From: Bog-473 sp963843365
GTDB lineage: Bacteria > Actinomycetota > Acidimicrobiia > Acidimicrobiales > RAAP-2
Assembly: GCA_963843365.1 (NCBI GenBank)
Contig: CAWJKG010000003.1
Span: 868,001 to 932,000, forward strand
Direction: 5' to 3'
DNA length: 64,000 nt
The notes below the pieces were generated by a model. That model was not told the origin of the DNA. It did no database searches and worked only from the letters and a program-made list of their open reading frames with translations. Within the stretch, counting starts at the first letter, position 1. Every line of letters starts with the position of its first letter. The translations under genes were made by a program, and so were the position numbers. Below are positions 42,948 to 52,104 of this stretch, in pieces.

Positions 42948-43942
42948 CAGTCGCGCAGCTCCTTCCCGGTCAATCCGATGAAGACGGTCTCGAGCGTGGG
43001 TTCGGCCACGGAGACGTCGGCCAGGGAGAACCCGGCCGCCTCGGCCGCCTCCACCACTCGCGGCACCAGTCGATTGGCGCCCCGCACCTGCAGCTCGACA
43101 CCGTCGGGCAGCGCCCGGGTCCGCGTCAGTCCTTCCAGCCGTGCGGCAAAGGCTTGGGCGAGCGCATTCGCATCGCCTGCCGCCTTCACCGTCACGATCG
43201 TGTCCGCACCGACGCTGTGCTTGAGGTCGTCCGGCGTGTCGAGCGCCAAGATCTTGCCGTGGTCCATGATCGCCACGCGGTCACAGAGTTTGTCGGCCTC
43301 TTCCATGTAGTGCGTGGTGAGCATGATCGTCTGCCCCTCGGCGTTGAGGCCTTCGAGGAGCTCCCACAGCGCAAGCCGGCCCTGCGGGTCGAGTCCGGCC
43401 GTGGGCTCGTCGAGGAAGAGGACAGCGGGTCGATGGAAGATGGCCCGGGCCACCATCAGCCGCTGCGCCATGCCGCCGGACAGCGCGTACACGGAGGCCT
43501 TGGCGAATCGCGTCAGCTGGAACCGCTCCAGGAGCTCGTCCGCCGTCTGCCTGGACTCCCTGGCACCGATGCCGAACAGGCGTCCGTGCCAATAGAGATT
43601 CTCGAACGGATTGAGCTGACGGTCCAACGTGTTCTGCTGTGACACGACGCCGATGAGCTGCTTCACCAGCGTCGGGTGCTCGACGACGTCGATGCCGGCG
43701 ATCAGAGCCCGACCATCCGTCGGGATCACGCGGGTGGTCAGGACTCCTATCGTCGTCGTCTTGCCGGCGCCGTTGGGCCCGAGCAGCCCGAAGACCTCAC
43801 CGGCCCCGACCCGCAGGTTGAGGCCGTCAACGGCACGGAAGTCCGTGCCCGTGTAGGTCTTGGTCAACCCGACCGTCTCGATGATCGGCGTCCCGACTCC
43901 GGGCGCCGCGTCGGGCGGCGTGGCGGTGGTCGTGGTGGTCAT
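42947..43942 (-). CDS. ABC transporter ATPase (DrrA-like)
   Basis: 331 residues. Walker A GPNGAGKTTT, Q-loop VVSQQNTLDRQL, signature LSGGMAQRL (a variant of L-S-G-G-Q), Walker B VLFLDEPTAGLDPQGRL, and switch His in LTTHYMEEADKLCD. The C-terminal about 90 residues are the DrrA-type extension that shapes substrate coupling. First gene of the exporter pair; the PadR regulator lies just upstream on the same strand. Confidence 0.93.
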   Translation of the reverse strand: MTTTTTATPPDAAPGVGTPIIETVGLTKTYTGTDFRAVDGLNLRVGAGEVFGLLGPNGAGKTTTIGVLTTRVIPTDGRALIAGIDVVEHPTLVKQLIGVVSQQNTLDRQLNPFENLYWHGRLFGIGARESRQTADELLERFQLTRFAKASVYALSGGMAQRLMVARAIFHRPAVLFLDEPTAGLDPQGRLALWELLEGLNAEGQTIMLTTHYMEEADKLCDRVAIMDHGKILALDTPDDLKHSVGADTIVTVKAAGDANALAQAFAARLEGLTRTRALPDGVELQVRGANRLVPRVVEAAEAAGFSLADVSVAEPTLETVFIGLTGKELRD

Positions 43943-43997
43943 GTCTCCTCGAGCACAGTAACCGGCGCTCTTGCGGAAAGCTCCCGGGCCTCCGGGC

Positions 43998-44585
43998 TCA
44001 ATCCTCGGCCAAGATCTGGTACAGCTCCTTGCGGGCCTTCTGGATCACGCTGATCCCCCGCTCGATCTGCGCCTTCTCACCGGCACCCGCGAGCTGCTTG
44101 GCGGCGCTCATCAGCTGCCCCATGCCGAGCCGAAGTGTGCGGACCTGGTCATCGGACTCACCGGCCTCCTGCCAGGGGAGGGTGGCCTTCTCCGCCTCGG
44201 TCCGCCCGGAGTCGGTCAGCGTGAAGGTGCGGCTCCCGTCCACCTCGGTGGACTGCACCATGCCCTCGTCTTCGAGCATCTGCAGGTGTGGGTACACCGA
44301 GCCGGGACTCGGGCGCCACAGGCCGCCGCTCGACTCCTCGAGGCGGCGCATCACCTCGTACCCGTTCCCGGGCTCGTCGCGCAGTGCGACGAGGATGGCA
44401 GTGCGGATTGCACCCCGCGGCATGCGCCGACCGCCGGCCCAGCCGCCGCGCCCGCCACCCCAGCGCCCACGTGGGCCGCGCATGCCTCGTCCGCCGAAGC
44501 GCTCGTGGAGCCGCTCGTGCAGGTCGTCGTGGTCGTGACCGTGGTCGTGACCGTGTCCATGTTCGTGGTCGTGTTGATGTGTCAT
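43998..44585 (-). CDS. PadR-family regulator with His-rich N-terminus
   Basis: 195 residues from ATG 44583-44585, with a GGAG site 6 bp upstream. Residues 2-27 are almost all His, Asp, Glu and Gly (HQHDHEHGHGHDHGHDHDD), then Arg/Gly-rich sequence. The PadR domain follows: RGAIRTAILVALRDEPGNGY then EVMRRLEESSGGLWRPSPGS and VYPHLQMLEDEGMVQSTEVD. Its own C-terminal helical domain provides the dimer arm. PadR proteins repress drug exporters until ligand binds; the His-rich tail adds a plausible metal-sensing feature. It lies directly upstream of the ABC pair. Confidence 0.9.
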   Translation of the reverse strand: MTHQHDHEHGHGHDHGHDHDDLHERLHERFGGRGMRGPRGRWGGGRGGWAGGRRMPRGAIRTAILVALRDEPGNGYEVMRRLEESSGGLWRPSPGSVYPHLQMLEDEGMVQSTEVDGSRTFTLTDSGRTEAEKATLPWQEAGESDDQVRTLRLGMGQLMSAAKQLAGAGEKAQIERGISVIQKARKELYQILAED

Positions 44586-44639
44586 GTCAATCTCCATTTC
44601 GAATGGGAACCCCAATCTGGGAGTCAGACCTGTCATGGT

Positions 44640-44680
44640 CTTATTTGTAATCTAATGATATATCGGAATATGTCTCGATG
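44640..44680. promoter_or_regulatory. AT-rich regulatory region upstream of PadR gene
   Basis: A short AT-rich island (TTATTTGTAATCTAATGATA and following) in very GC-rich surroundings, containing the 8-bp palindrome GATATATC and flanking ATAT steps. Position 55-95 bp upstream of the PadR start fits a promoter plus PadR operator. The exact -35/-10 is not clear. Confidence 0.45.
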
Positions 44681-44815
44681 CTACCGGTTTGTTGGCGGGA
44701 GGAGCCGGCGACGGTGGAAAGTGGCATACAGCCTCGAGGGTGCGAGCTCCTGACCTGGGGAGACCTGGCGCAGACCGTCGTGTTCGGTCAGAGCAGCGGT
44801 TCCCGAATCCGGGGA

Positions 44816-45031
44816 TCAGCGGAGGCGGAGCACCTTGCCCGAGACGAGGGCGGCTGCGTCTGAAGCGGGGTCGGCCACCACTTCTGCCACCGGGCGGGGA
44901 GTGGCGACTCGCCGGCCGGTGGACGGCGCCGGGGCTGCCGCCCGTGGCGTGATCCATCCGGTATCCCTCATCGGCGGGTGGACGACGTTGGCCGTGACGC
45001 CGTAAGGGGCCAGTTCCGGGACATCAGGCAT
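44816..45031 (-). pseudogene. C-terminal remnant of an SDR gene
   Basis: 71 codons encode MPDVPELAPYGVTANVVHPP, then MRDTGWITP, VATPRPVAEVVADPASDAAA and LVSGKVLRLR. This is the last quarter of a short-chain dehydrogenase (P-Y-G-V-T-A-N-V-V-H-P and the final A-S-D-x-A-x-x-V-S-G strand). The NAD-binding and catalytic parts are absent; the sequence upstream is the next gene. It looks like a deletion remnant rather than a frameshift. Confidence 0.65.
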
Positions 45032-45054
45032 GGACGGTGCTGCCGCCCAGCGGC

Positions 45055-46020
45055 TCAGCGGACACCCGCGAGGCGATCGAGGACCGCCTCGGCCTCTGCC
45101 ACGAAGCGCCGGACCAGTTCGCCGGCCGGGACGAGCTCGGTGATGGCGCCGACGCCCTGTCCGGCCGGGTAACACTCCCGGTCCACGTCGACGCCCTCGC
45201 TGAAGGAGTCTCCGCCGAGGTGCATGGCGCCGTCCGCGTAGGAGATCCCGAGTTGCTCGGGGAATTTGTGCAGTTCTTCGGGATGGCGGTCGTAGTGGTC
45301 CGTGTACGCGTTGCGGACCACGCGCATGGTCTTGCCGGAGTAGGCCCGACTCACGGTGGTCTGGTCCTCGCGACTCTCCAGCAGTCGGTCCTTGTACCCG
45401 AGCACGCTGCGTGCCTCGGGCGTCGCGATGAAGCGGGTCCCGACCCAGATGCCGTCCGCACCGAGCGAGAGCGCCGCGGCGAGGCCCCGCCCGTCGAAGA
45501 TGCCACCCGCGGCGACTACGGGGACGTGCGCGCCGACGGCGTCGACGATCTGTGGGACGAGAGGCAGGGTCGCCACCTGTCCCGTGTGCCCCCCGGCCTC
45601 CGTGCCCTGGGCCACGACGAGGTCGCAGCCGGCCTCGACGGCGCGCACGGCGTGGTCGACCTTGCCGCACATGTTGACCACGAGGACACCCGCCCGATGG
45701 CACTGCTCGATCACTTCGACGGGCACACCGAGCGCGGCAACGAACGCCGTGGCGCCGCCGTCGATGATGATCTGCACCTGGTCCGCCATGCTGCCGGGCA
45801 TCGCCGTCAGAAGGTCGACGGCGAAGGGTTTGTCGGTCGCCTCGCGCACGGCCGCGATCTCGGACGCCATGGTGGTCGGGCTCATGGTGCCGGCGCCGAG
45901 ACAGCCGAAGCCCCCCGCCTCCGAGACCGCGCTCGCCAGTTCCGAATAGGACACGCCGCCCATGCCGGCCAACATGACGGGGTGCTCGATGCCGAGCAAC
46001 TCGGTGAGGCGGGTTCGCAT
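45055..46020 (-). CDS. Nitronate monooxygenase (NMO/2-nitropropane dioxygenase family)
   Basis: 321 residues. HPVMLAGMGGVSYSELASAV, GGFGCLGAGTMSP, VNMCGKVDHAVRAVEAGCDL, VVAQGTEAGGHTGQVATLPL with the catalytic His of G-G-H-T-G, VPVVAAGGIFDGRGLAAALS and LGADGIWVGTRFIATPEA are the full set of FMN-barrel motifs. Unlike the copy at 23068 it is intact. It should oxidise nitronates, or act as an enoyl-reductase-like flavoprotein. Confidence 0.9.
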   Translation of the reverse strand: MRTRLTELLGIEHPVMLAGMGGVSYSELASAVSEAGGFGCLGAGTMSPTTMASEIAAVREATDKPFAVDLLTAMPGSMADQVQIIIDGGATAFVAALGVPVEVIEQCHRAGVLVVNMCGKVDHAVRAVEAGCDLVVAQGTEAGGHTGQVATLPLVPQIVDAVGAHVPVVAAGGIFDGRGLAAALSLGADGIWVGTRFIATPEARSVLGYKDRLLESREDQTTVSRAYSGKTMRVVRNAYTDHYDRHPEELHKFPEQLGISYADGAMHLGGDSFSEGVDVDRECYPAGQGVGAITELVPAGELVRRFVAEAEAVLDRLAGVR

Positions 46021-46182
46021 GGCGCCGGGCCCTCTCTTTCTCCTCGTTCAGCACAATCCGTCCGCAACGGCCATCGCAGACCTGCTCGACCGTGCGGCGG
46101 GCATTCGCCGCCGGGACCGTAGCGCGGGAGGCGCCGGCCGCCCGAGGGGTTCCGGCGGCAACGGGCGGTTGCCCCTCATTGG

Positions 46183-46211
46183 TTGCATTTTGAGCAGGAC
46201 ATTCCTACTCT
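46183..46211 (+). promoter_or_regulatory. Probable promoter of MFS gene, near-leaderless
   Basis: TTGCAT (46183-46188), a 17-bp spacer, TACTCT (46206-46211), then GTG at 46221. The predicted transcript starts within a few bases of the start codon and leaves no room for a ribosome binding site. Confidence 0.5.
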
Positions 46212-46220
46212 GCAGTCATC

Positions 46221-48314
46221 GTGGCAGACGTCAGGGAGGTGGGGGTGACCGTCGAAACTCCCCCCATGGCCGGCACGATCACCAAGCGCCGCTTGTGGGT
46301 GATCCTGGGCGCGTTGCTGCTGGGAATGCTGTTGGCAGCGCTCGATCAGACGATCGTCTCGACCGCGCTCCCGACCATCGTGGGCGACCTCCATGGCGGT
46401 TCGCACCTGGCCTGGGTGGTGACCGCATACCTCTTGTCGTCGACGGTCTCGACGCCGCTCTGGGGGAAGTTGGGGGACCAGTACGGGCGCAAGAAGTTCT
46501 TCCAGGCTGCGATCGTGATCTTCGTCGTGGGCTCGGCGCTGTGCGGCCTCAGCCACACCATGACCGAGCTGATCGCGTTCCGGGCCCTGCAGGGCCTCGG
46601 TGGCGGAGGCCTGATGGTCGGCGCCCAGACGATCATCGGGGACGTCGTGTCCCCCCGCGACCGGGGCCGCTACGTCGGGCTGTTCGGTGCCATGTTCGCG
46701 GTGGCCACGGTGATCGGGCCTCTCATCGGCGGGCTGTGTGTCACGTACCTGACGTGGCAGTGGGTCTTCTACATCAACCTGCCGCTCGGCATCCTCGCCT
46801 TGTTCGTGACCGGAGCCGTTCTGCCGGGCCACCTGCGCAAGGTGTCGCACACGATTGACTACGCCGGGTCGCTGTTGCTCGCCGCGTCGGCGACGTCGCT
46901 CATCATCTTCGCCAGCCTGGGTGGTATCTCGTGGCCGTGGGTATCGCTGCCGAGCGTTCTCACTGCCGTCCTCGGTGTCGTGTTCGCGATCGCGTTCCTC
47001 TTCGTCGAACGCTTTGCCGCCGAGCCTGTGATCCCGCTGAAGCTGTTCCGTGAGCGGGTCTTCAACGCGGCGAGCTCCATCGGTTTCGTCATGGGGTTCG
47101 CTATGTTCGGTGCGCTGACGTTCCTTCCCCTGTACATGCAGATCGTCAAGGGCGTCAGTCCGACGGCATCGGGACTGCGCATTCTGCCGCTGATGCTGGG
47201 CATGCTCGGCGCCTCGGTCCTCTCGGGGCGGCTCGTGACCCGCTGGGGCCGTTACAAGGTCTTTCCGGTCGTCGGCACCGCCCTGATGACCATCGGCGCG
47301 TTCCTCCTCTCCAATATCGACGCGTCGACCAACGGGTGGGTCCTGGCCGGCTTCATGTTCGTCTTCGGGGTCGGCATGGGGTTGGTCATGCAGGTCCTCG
47401 TCGTCGCCGTGCAGAACGCGGTGTCGTATCAGGATCTCGGTGTCGCCACCAGCAGCTCGGTCTTCTTCCGCATGATCGGCGGCTCATTCGGGACGGCTGT
47501 GTTCGGAGCCATTTACGCCATCGTCTTGAACCACACGATCGCGCCCACCCTGGCCAAGGTCCCCGAGTCGGTGCTGAAGAAGTTCAACCCGCAGACGATC
47601 GATCCCGGTCTGATCGCCCAGCTGAAGTCGACCGCGGCCGGGATGTTCTTCTACACGAAGTACATCGATGCCGTCACCCACGCGATTCAGGTCGTCTTCC
47701 TGGTCGCGGTGCCGATCTCGTTCCTGGCCTTCCTCCTCAGCTGGCTGCTGCCCGAGGTGGAGCTGCGCAAGACGGTACAGACGGTCGACGTCGGCGAGGT
47801 CAACGGCATGCCTGACCAACGGACGTCGCTGCAGGAGATCGAGCTGGCGCTCACGCGGTTGTCCGATCGGGAGAACCGCGTCGAGCTGTACCAGACGCTG
47901 GCCCAGCGGGCCGGCATCGATCTGCCGCCACGGTCCTGCTGGTTGCTGTACCGCCTCGCCGACCAACCGGCCTGCACGGTGAACGACGTCGCCAAGCGGC
48001 TGAAGGTGGACGCCGAGGTGATCCAGCCCGGAGTGGACGGGTTGCTGGCGGCGGGCATGATCGAGGAGCGGCGCCGTGGGGTGGAATGCGACTTGTACCT
48101 CACGGGGGCCGGGACGGTCGCCCTGGACAAGCTGACGGAGGCCCGGCGGACCGGTCTGACCGAGCTCCTCGAGGGGTGGAACCCCGAGGAGCACCCGGAG
48201 ATCATCGAGATGGTGAAGGACCTGGCCCACTCGCTGTTGGCGGACGACGAGCGCCTCGTCGCGGACGCCATGCCGCACGTGGGTGCCGGAGTGGGGGACG
48301 GCGGCGGGGGCTGA
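46221..48314 (+). CDS. DHA2 (EmrB/QacA) MFS drug exporter fused to a winged-helix domain
   Basis: 697 residues. The first about 520 are 14 membrane helices: LLGMLLAALDQTIVSTALPT (motif D1, L-D-x-T-I-V-x-x-A-L-P), GKLGDQYGRKKFFQ (motif A) and VIGPLIGG (motif C). Residues about 540-690 are soluble: QRTSLQEIELALTRLSDREN, CWLLYRLADQPACTVNDVAK then RLKVDAEVIQPGVDGLLAAG and MIEERRRGVECDLYLTGAGT, a MarR-like winged helix. The fusion occurs in actinobacterial MDR pumps and may tie transport to regulation or act as a cytosolic gate. Start GTG 46221. Confidence 0.88.
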   Translation: MADVREVGVTVETPPMAGTITKRRLWVILGALLLGMLLAALDQTIVSTALPTIVGDLHGGSHLAWVVTAYLLSSTVSTPLWGKLGDQYGRKKFFQAAIVIFVVGSALCGLSHTMTELIAFRALQGLGGGGLMVGAQTIIGDVVSPRDRGRYVGLFGAMFAVATVIGPLIGGLCVTYLTWQWVFYINLPLGILALFVTGAVLPGHLRKVSHTIDYAGSLLLAASATSLIIFASLGGISWPWVSLPSVLTAVLGVVFAIAFLFVERFAAEPVIPLKLFRERVFNAASSIGFVMGFAMFGALTFLPLYMQIVKGVSPTASGLRILPLMLGMLGASVLSGRLVTRWGRYKVFPVVGTALMTIGAFLLSNIDASTNGWVLAGFMFVFGVGMGLVMQVLVVAVQNAVSYQDLGVATSSSVFFRMIGGSFGTAVFGAIYAIVLNHTIAPTLAKVPESVLKKFNPQTIDPGLIAQLKSTAAGMFFYTKYIDAVTHAIQVVFLVAVPISFLAFLLSWLLPEVELRKTVQTVDVGEVNGMPDQRTSLQEIELALTRLSDRENRVELYQTLAQRAGIDLPPRSCWLLYRLADQPACTVNDVAKRLKVDAEVIQPGVDGLLAAGMIEERRRGVECDLYLTGAGTVALDKLTEARRTGLTELLEGWNPEEHPEIIEMVKDLAHSLLADDERLVADAMPHVGAGVGDGGGG

Positions 48315-48355
48315 ACCGGCCGGGTGCCGTGTGGCCGAGCGGTCTGGGGGGCGGG

Positions 48356-49381
48356 CTATGGCGGGTCTGCCGAGCCGGGGGAGTGCCGCAGTGCCTGGCG
48401 CAGCGCGGCGACGGCTGCGGGTGGTGCATCCGTGGCGTCGAGCCCGATGAGTGCGGCGCCCAGCACCGGCGGCGCATCGAGCCGGAGCAGAATGGCGCGG
48501 GGCGCGGCCGCGTGGATGCCGTCGGCGACGCGGGCATGGAAGGCGTCGTCCGCCGTGTCGAAAATTCCGCCGCCGAGGACCACTTCGACCGGTTCGTCCT
48601 GCAGATCGAGGCGTACCACGGCGGCCCGGACGAAGGCGCAGACCTCGTCGGCCAGCATGTCGGCTGCGGCACGCGCAGGGGGGTCGCCCTCGGCTGCGGC
48701 ATCGAGGAGAACCCGGGCGAGTTCGAAGAGCCGGTTGTAGGGGAGTGTGCCCGTGTAGACGCCGGTGAGTGCCGTCTCGGCGTCGGGTGTGCCGAGTTGG
48801 GCCGGCACCCGCTCCCGCAAGCTGGTGGACGGACCCCGCCCGTCACCGGCGCGCAACGCCAGACCCAGGGCGCGTACGCCGAGCCAGGCGCCGCCGGGGG
48901 CGAAGTCGCCCGAGAGCTCGGCCAGCGCCGGGAAACGCACGCTGCGGCCGTCCGGCCCGACGGCGGCGCAGTTCATGCCCGTTCCGCACACGACCCCAAC
49001 GCCCCAGGGTGCGGTGGTGCCCGCCCGCGAGACGGCGAAGGTGTCGTTGCGCAGGATGACCCGTTCGGTCCATCCCAGGGCCTCGATGGCGGGGGCCAGC
49101 TTCTCCTCGTCGACGGGCAGGTCGATGCCGGCGAGGCAGTAGACCCCGATCGGGCAGACCGGGAGGGGGGCGCCGCCCGAGTGCACGCCGGCCGTCACCG
49201 CCGTGACGGCCTCCGTCAGTGCGGCGACGGTTCCCTCGAGGCCGACCAACTGATGGTTGCTCGGGCCCACCCGGGCCCGGCCGAGCACGGTGCCCGTCCG
49301 CGAGACCAGGACGACGTCGGTCTTGGTGCTGCCTCCGTCGAAGGCCAGCACCGCCGGCTCGAGGTCGGAGGGCGCGGGCAC
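48356..49381 (-). CDS. BadF/BadG-type sugar (GlcNAc-like) kinase
   Basis: 341 residues. VLAFDGGSTKTDVVLVSRTG is the phosphate-1 motif (D-G-G-S-T-K-T). GVGVVCGTGMNCAAVGPDGR is phosphate-2. GDFAPGGAWLGVRALGLALR and VVLGGGIFDTADDAFHARV provide the adenosine loop. This is the ASKHA fold of N-acetylglucosamine kinases. It diverges from the GH4 gene with 23 bp between starts, suggesting shared control of an amino-sugar or glycoside pathway. Confidence 0.88.
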   Translation of the reverse strand: MPAPSDLEPAVLAFDGGSTKTDVVLVSRTGTVLGRARVGPSNHQLVGLEGTVAALTEAVTAVTAGVHSGGAPLPVCPIGVYCLAGIDLPVDEEKLAPAIEALGWTERVILRNDTFAVSRAGTTAPWGVGVVCGTGMNCAAVGPDGRSVRFPALAELSGDFAPGGAWLGVRALGLALRAGDGRGPSTSLRERVPAQLGTPDAETALTGVYTGTLPYNRLFELARVLLDAAAEGDPPARAAADMLADEVCAFVRAAVVRLDLQDEPVEVVLGGGIFDTADDAFHARVADGIHAAAPRAILLRLDAPPVLGAALIGLDATDAPPAAVAALRQALRHSPGSADPP

Positions 49382-49404
49382 GGTCGGATGTTACGTTGCG
49401 CTGC

Positions 49405-50697
49405 GTGGGCACCAAGGTGGTCGTCGTGGGTGGCGGGAGCACCTACACGCCGGAGCTGGTCGACGGTCTCTGCGATGTGGAGGACCGGATGGTCGTCGAC
49501 GACCTGGTGTTGCTCGATCCGAGCGAACTGCGCCGGGAGGTCGTCGGAGGACTGTCGGAGCGCATACTGCGCGCCCGGGGCTGGGGTGGGACGTTCGCCA
49601 CCACGGCCGACCCGCAGGCCGCCCTGGAGGGGGCCGACTTCGTGGTCGTGCAGTTGCGTATCGGGGGCCAGGGTGCACGCCACGTCGACGAGACGCTGCC
49701 GGTGGGGTACGGGTGCCTCGGCCAGGAGACGGTCGGAGCCGGGGGATTGGCCAAGGCGTTGCGGACCGTGCCGGTCGTCCTGGGGCTGGCGGAGGAGATG
49801 GCGGCGCGGGCCAACCCGGGGGCGTGGATGGTCGACTTCACCAATCCGGTGGGCATTGTGACGCAGGCGCTCCTCGATGAGGGCCATCACGCCGTGGGAC
49901 TGTGCAACGTCGCCATCTGGGCGCAACGACGTATCGGGCACTATCTGGGCGTCGATGCCGACGCGGTCGCCGTCGAGCACGTCGGCTTGAACCACCTGAC
50001 ATGGATCCGCTCGGCCCATGTGGGCGGCGACGCCGGTCCGGACCGGCTCGACGACCTCTTCGAGCGTTTCGGTCCCGAGCTCGAGCTCGAGAGCGGCGTG
50101 CCGATCGAGGTGTTGCGGCTCCAGCACGCGCTGCCGTCGTACTACGTGCACTACTACTACCAACATGACGCCGAGGTGGCGCGGCAGGCGGTGCCGGGGT
50201 ACCGGTCCCGTGCGGACGTGGTGGCGGAGTTGGAGGCGACACTGCTCGAGGAGTACCGGGACCCGGCGTTGGTGACGAAGCCGGAGGCCCTCTCCTACCG
50301 TGGTGGTGCCTACTACTCGTTGGCCGCCGTGCGGCTGATGGCGTCCTTGCACGCCGGCACCGGCGACGTCCAGGTCGTGGACATGCGCAACGACGGCGCC
50401 GTCCCCGGCTTGCCCGACGACGCCGTGGTGGAGACCACCGCAGTCGTCGATGCAGACGGGGCACACCCGCTTCCCCAGCGGGAATTGCCGCCCGAGATGC
50501 TCGGCCTCATGCAGCACGCCAAGGCGTACGAGCGACTCGCCGTGAAGGCCGCGTGTTCCGGCAGCCGGGACGACGTGGTGCGCGCGCTCCTGGCCAATCC
50601 GCTGGTCGGGCAATATCCCCTGGCGGCGGACCTGACCGACGAGCTGTTGGGGGCGAACCGCCAGTACCTGCCGCGCTTCTTCCCCGCCGACGCATGA
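49405..50697 (+). CDS. GH4 family 6-phospho-beta-glucosidase
   Basis: 430 residues from GTG 49405. VVVVGGGSTYTPELVDGLCD is the NAD-binding loop. VVQLRIGGQGARHVDETLPV, GLAKALRTVPVVLGLAEEM and DFTNPVGIVTQALL follow, then GLCNVAIW (metal Cys) and HVGLNHLTWIRS (metal His). This order is that of GH4 enzymes, which cleave phosphoglycosides by an NAD- and metal-dependent redox route. Paired with the divergent kinase; no PTS genes are seen in the window. Confidence 0.92.
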   Translation: MGTKVVVVGGGSTYTPELVDGLCDVEDRMVVDDLVLLDPSELRREVVGGLSERILRARGWGGTFATTADPQAALEGADFVVVQLRIGGQGARHVDETLPVGYGCLGQETVGAGGLAKALRTVPVVLGLAEEMAARANPGAWMVDFTNPVGIVTQALLDEGHHAVGLCNVAIWAQRRIGHYLGVDADAVAVEHVGLNHLTWIRSAHVGGDAGPDRLDDLFERFGPELELESGVPIEVLRLQHALPSYYVHYYYQHDAEVARQAVPGYRSRADVVAELEATLLEEYRDPALVTKPEALSYRGGAYYSLAAVRLMASLHAGTGDVQVVDMRNDGAVPGLPDDAVVETTAVVDADGAHPLPQRELPPEMLGLMQHAKAYERLAVKAACSGSRDDVVRALLANPLVGQYPLAADLTDELLGANRQYLPRFFPADA

Positions 50698-52091
50698 GCG
50701 ACACCGGCCGTCTGGTGGAGCCGCTGCCGGCGCGCGTCGGCAAGGACAGGCGCCAATTGCCCAGCTGGCGCTGGGAGGAGCTGCGGACGACCTTCTGGGT
50801 GGTGCCGAGCATCCTGGTCGTGGTCGCGGTCCTGCTCTTCTTGTTGACATTCCAGATCGATGTTGCCGCCTACCACGGACACTTCACGCTGCCCGTGTGG
50901 ATCAGGACGGGAAGCGCCGACGCCGAACGCCAGGTACTGATCGCGATCGCCGCCGCTGTCATCACGGTCGTCGGCGTCGTGTTCTCCATCACGATCCTGG
51001 CGCTGACGCTCGCCTCCCAGCAGTTCGGCCCGCGGATGATGCGCAACTTCGTGCGCGACATCGGGAACCAAGTCACGCTGGGCGTCTTCGTGGGCACCTT
51101 CGTGTTCGCCGTGCTCTGCCTCGTGTCGATCAACAGCCTGAGCGCGACCTTCGTCCCCTATTTGTCCACATCGGTGGCCGAGGCGTTGCTCCTGCTGGAC
51201 CTCGGCGTGTTGATCTACTTCATCCACCACATCGCCAAGTCGATTCAGCTGCCCGAGGTCATCGCGGGAATCGCAGACGACCTGATGCGCTCCATCGACG
51301 CGGAGTTCCCCGACGCCGTCGGTTCAGAGGAGGCCTCGGCGCAGACCCGGGCGGGCAGGAGCGTCCCGGAGTTGCTGACCCTGATGGAAACGGACGGCTC
51401 GGTCGTGCCCTCACAGGTCAGCGGGTACATCCAATACGTCGGCTATGCCCAGCTGATCTCCATCGCCATCCGGACCCATTCCGTCATCCGGCTGGAGCAC
51501 CGCCCTGGTCACTACCTGGCCACGGGGCGCCCGCTCGCCACCGTGTGGCCGCGGGAGGCGGCCCCCGAGGTCGCATTGGCCCTCTCGAAGGCGCACGTCA
51601 CGGGCCCGCACCGGACCCTGGTGCAAGACCCTGTCTTCGCGATCGACCAGCTGGTCGAGATCGCCATCCGTGCCCTCTCCTCTGCGGTCAACGACACCTT
51701 CACCGCGCTGACCTGTATCGACTGGCTGGCGGCCGGACTGGGTCGAGTCTCGGGAAGGGTCATCGACGAGGGGATCTACCGCGACTCGTCCGGGGAGGTG
51801 CGCCTCATTGAGTTCGATCCGTCGTACGCCCGCATGGTGAACCGATCCTTCGACAAGATCCGCCAGAGCGCTGCCGGCATGCCCGCCGTGCTGATCCGGC
51901 TCATTGACTCCATTGGCTCGATCATTCTGGACACCACGAGCCCCGAGCAGCGGGCCGCGCTGCGGCGACAGGCCGACATGGTGCTGCGGTTGGCGGAGCA
52001 GTCGGTGGCCGAACCGAACGATTTGGAGGAGATTCGCTTCCGGTTCCACCGGATCCCCGGCGACGAGGCGTTCGTCAGTCCTTCGCTCTAG
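50694..52091 (+). CDS. DUF2254 membrane protein
   Basis: 465 residues from ATG 50694, overlapping the GH4 stop (ATGA). Four membrane helices lie in the first 200 residues (FWVVPSILVVVAVLLFLLTF, VLIAIAAAVITVVGVVFSIT, LGVFVGTFVFAVLCLVSINS, ALLLLDLGVLIYFIHHIAKS). The conserved cytosolic part has LTLASQQFGPRMMRNFVRD, FAIDQLVEIAIRALSSAVND and TFTALTCIDWLAAGL. DUF2254 proteins are of unknown function. Cotranslation with a GH4 enzyme may be incidental. Confidence 0.88.
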   Translation: MSDTGRLVEPLPARVGKDRRQLPSWRWEELRTTFWVVPSILVVVAVLLFLLTFQIDVAAYHGHFTLPVWIRTGSADAERQVLIAIAAAVITVVGVVFSITILALTLASQQFGPRMMRNFVRDIGNQVTLGVFVGTFVFAVLCLVSINSLSATFVPYLSTSVAEALLLLDLGVLIYFIHHIAKSIQLPEVIAGIADDLMRSIDAEFPDAVGSEEASAQTRAGRSVPELLTLMETDGSVVPSQVSGYIQYVGYAQLISIAIRTHSVIRLEHRPGHYLATGRPLATVWPREAAPEVALALSKAHVTGPHRTLVQDPVFAIDQLVEIAIRALSSAVNDTFTALTCIDWLAAGLGRVSGRVIDEGIYRDSSGEVRLIEFDPSYARMVNRSFDKIRQSAAGMPAVLIRLIDSIGSIILDTTSPEQRAALRRQADMVLRLAEQSVAEPNDLEEIRFRFHRIPGDEAFVSPSL

Positions 52092-52104
52092 GTTGCACGC
52101 GGCG

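Noticed and set aside
41169..43310. 713-codon plus-strand open frame
   Set aside because: It is antisense to egtB and the ABC exporter genes, which have clear motifs; it is an open frame produced by high GC codon structure.
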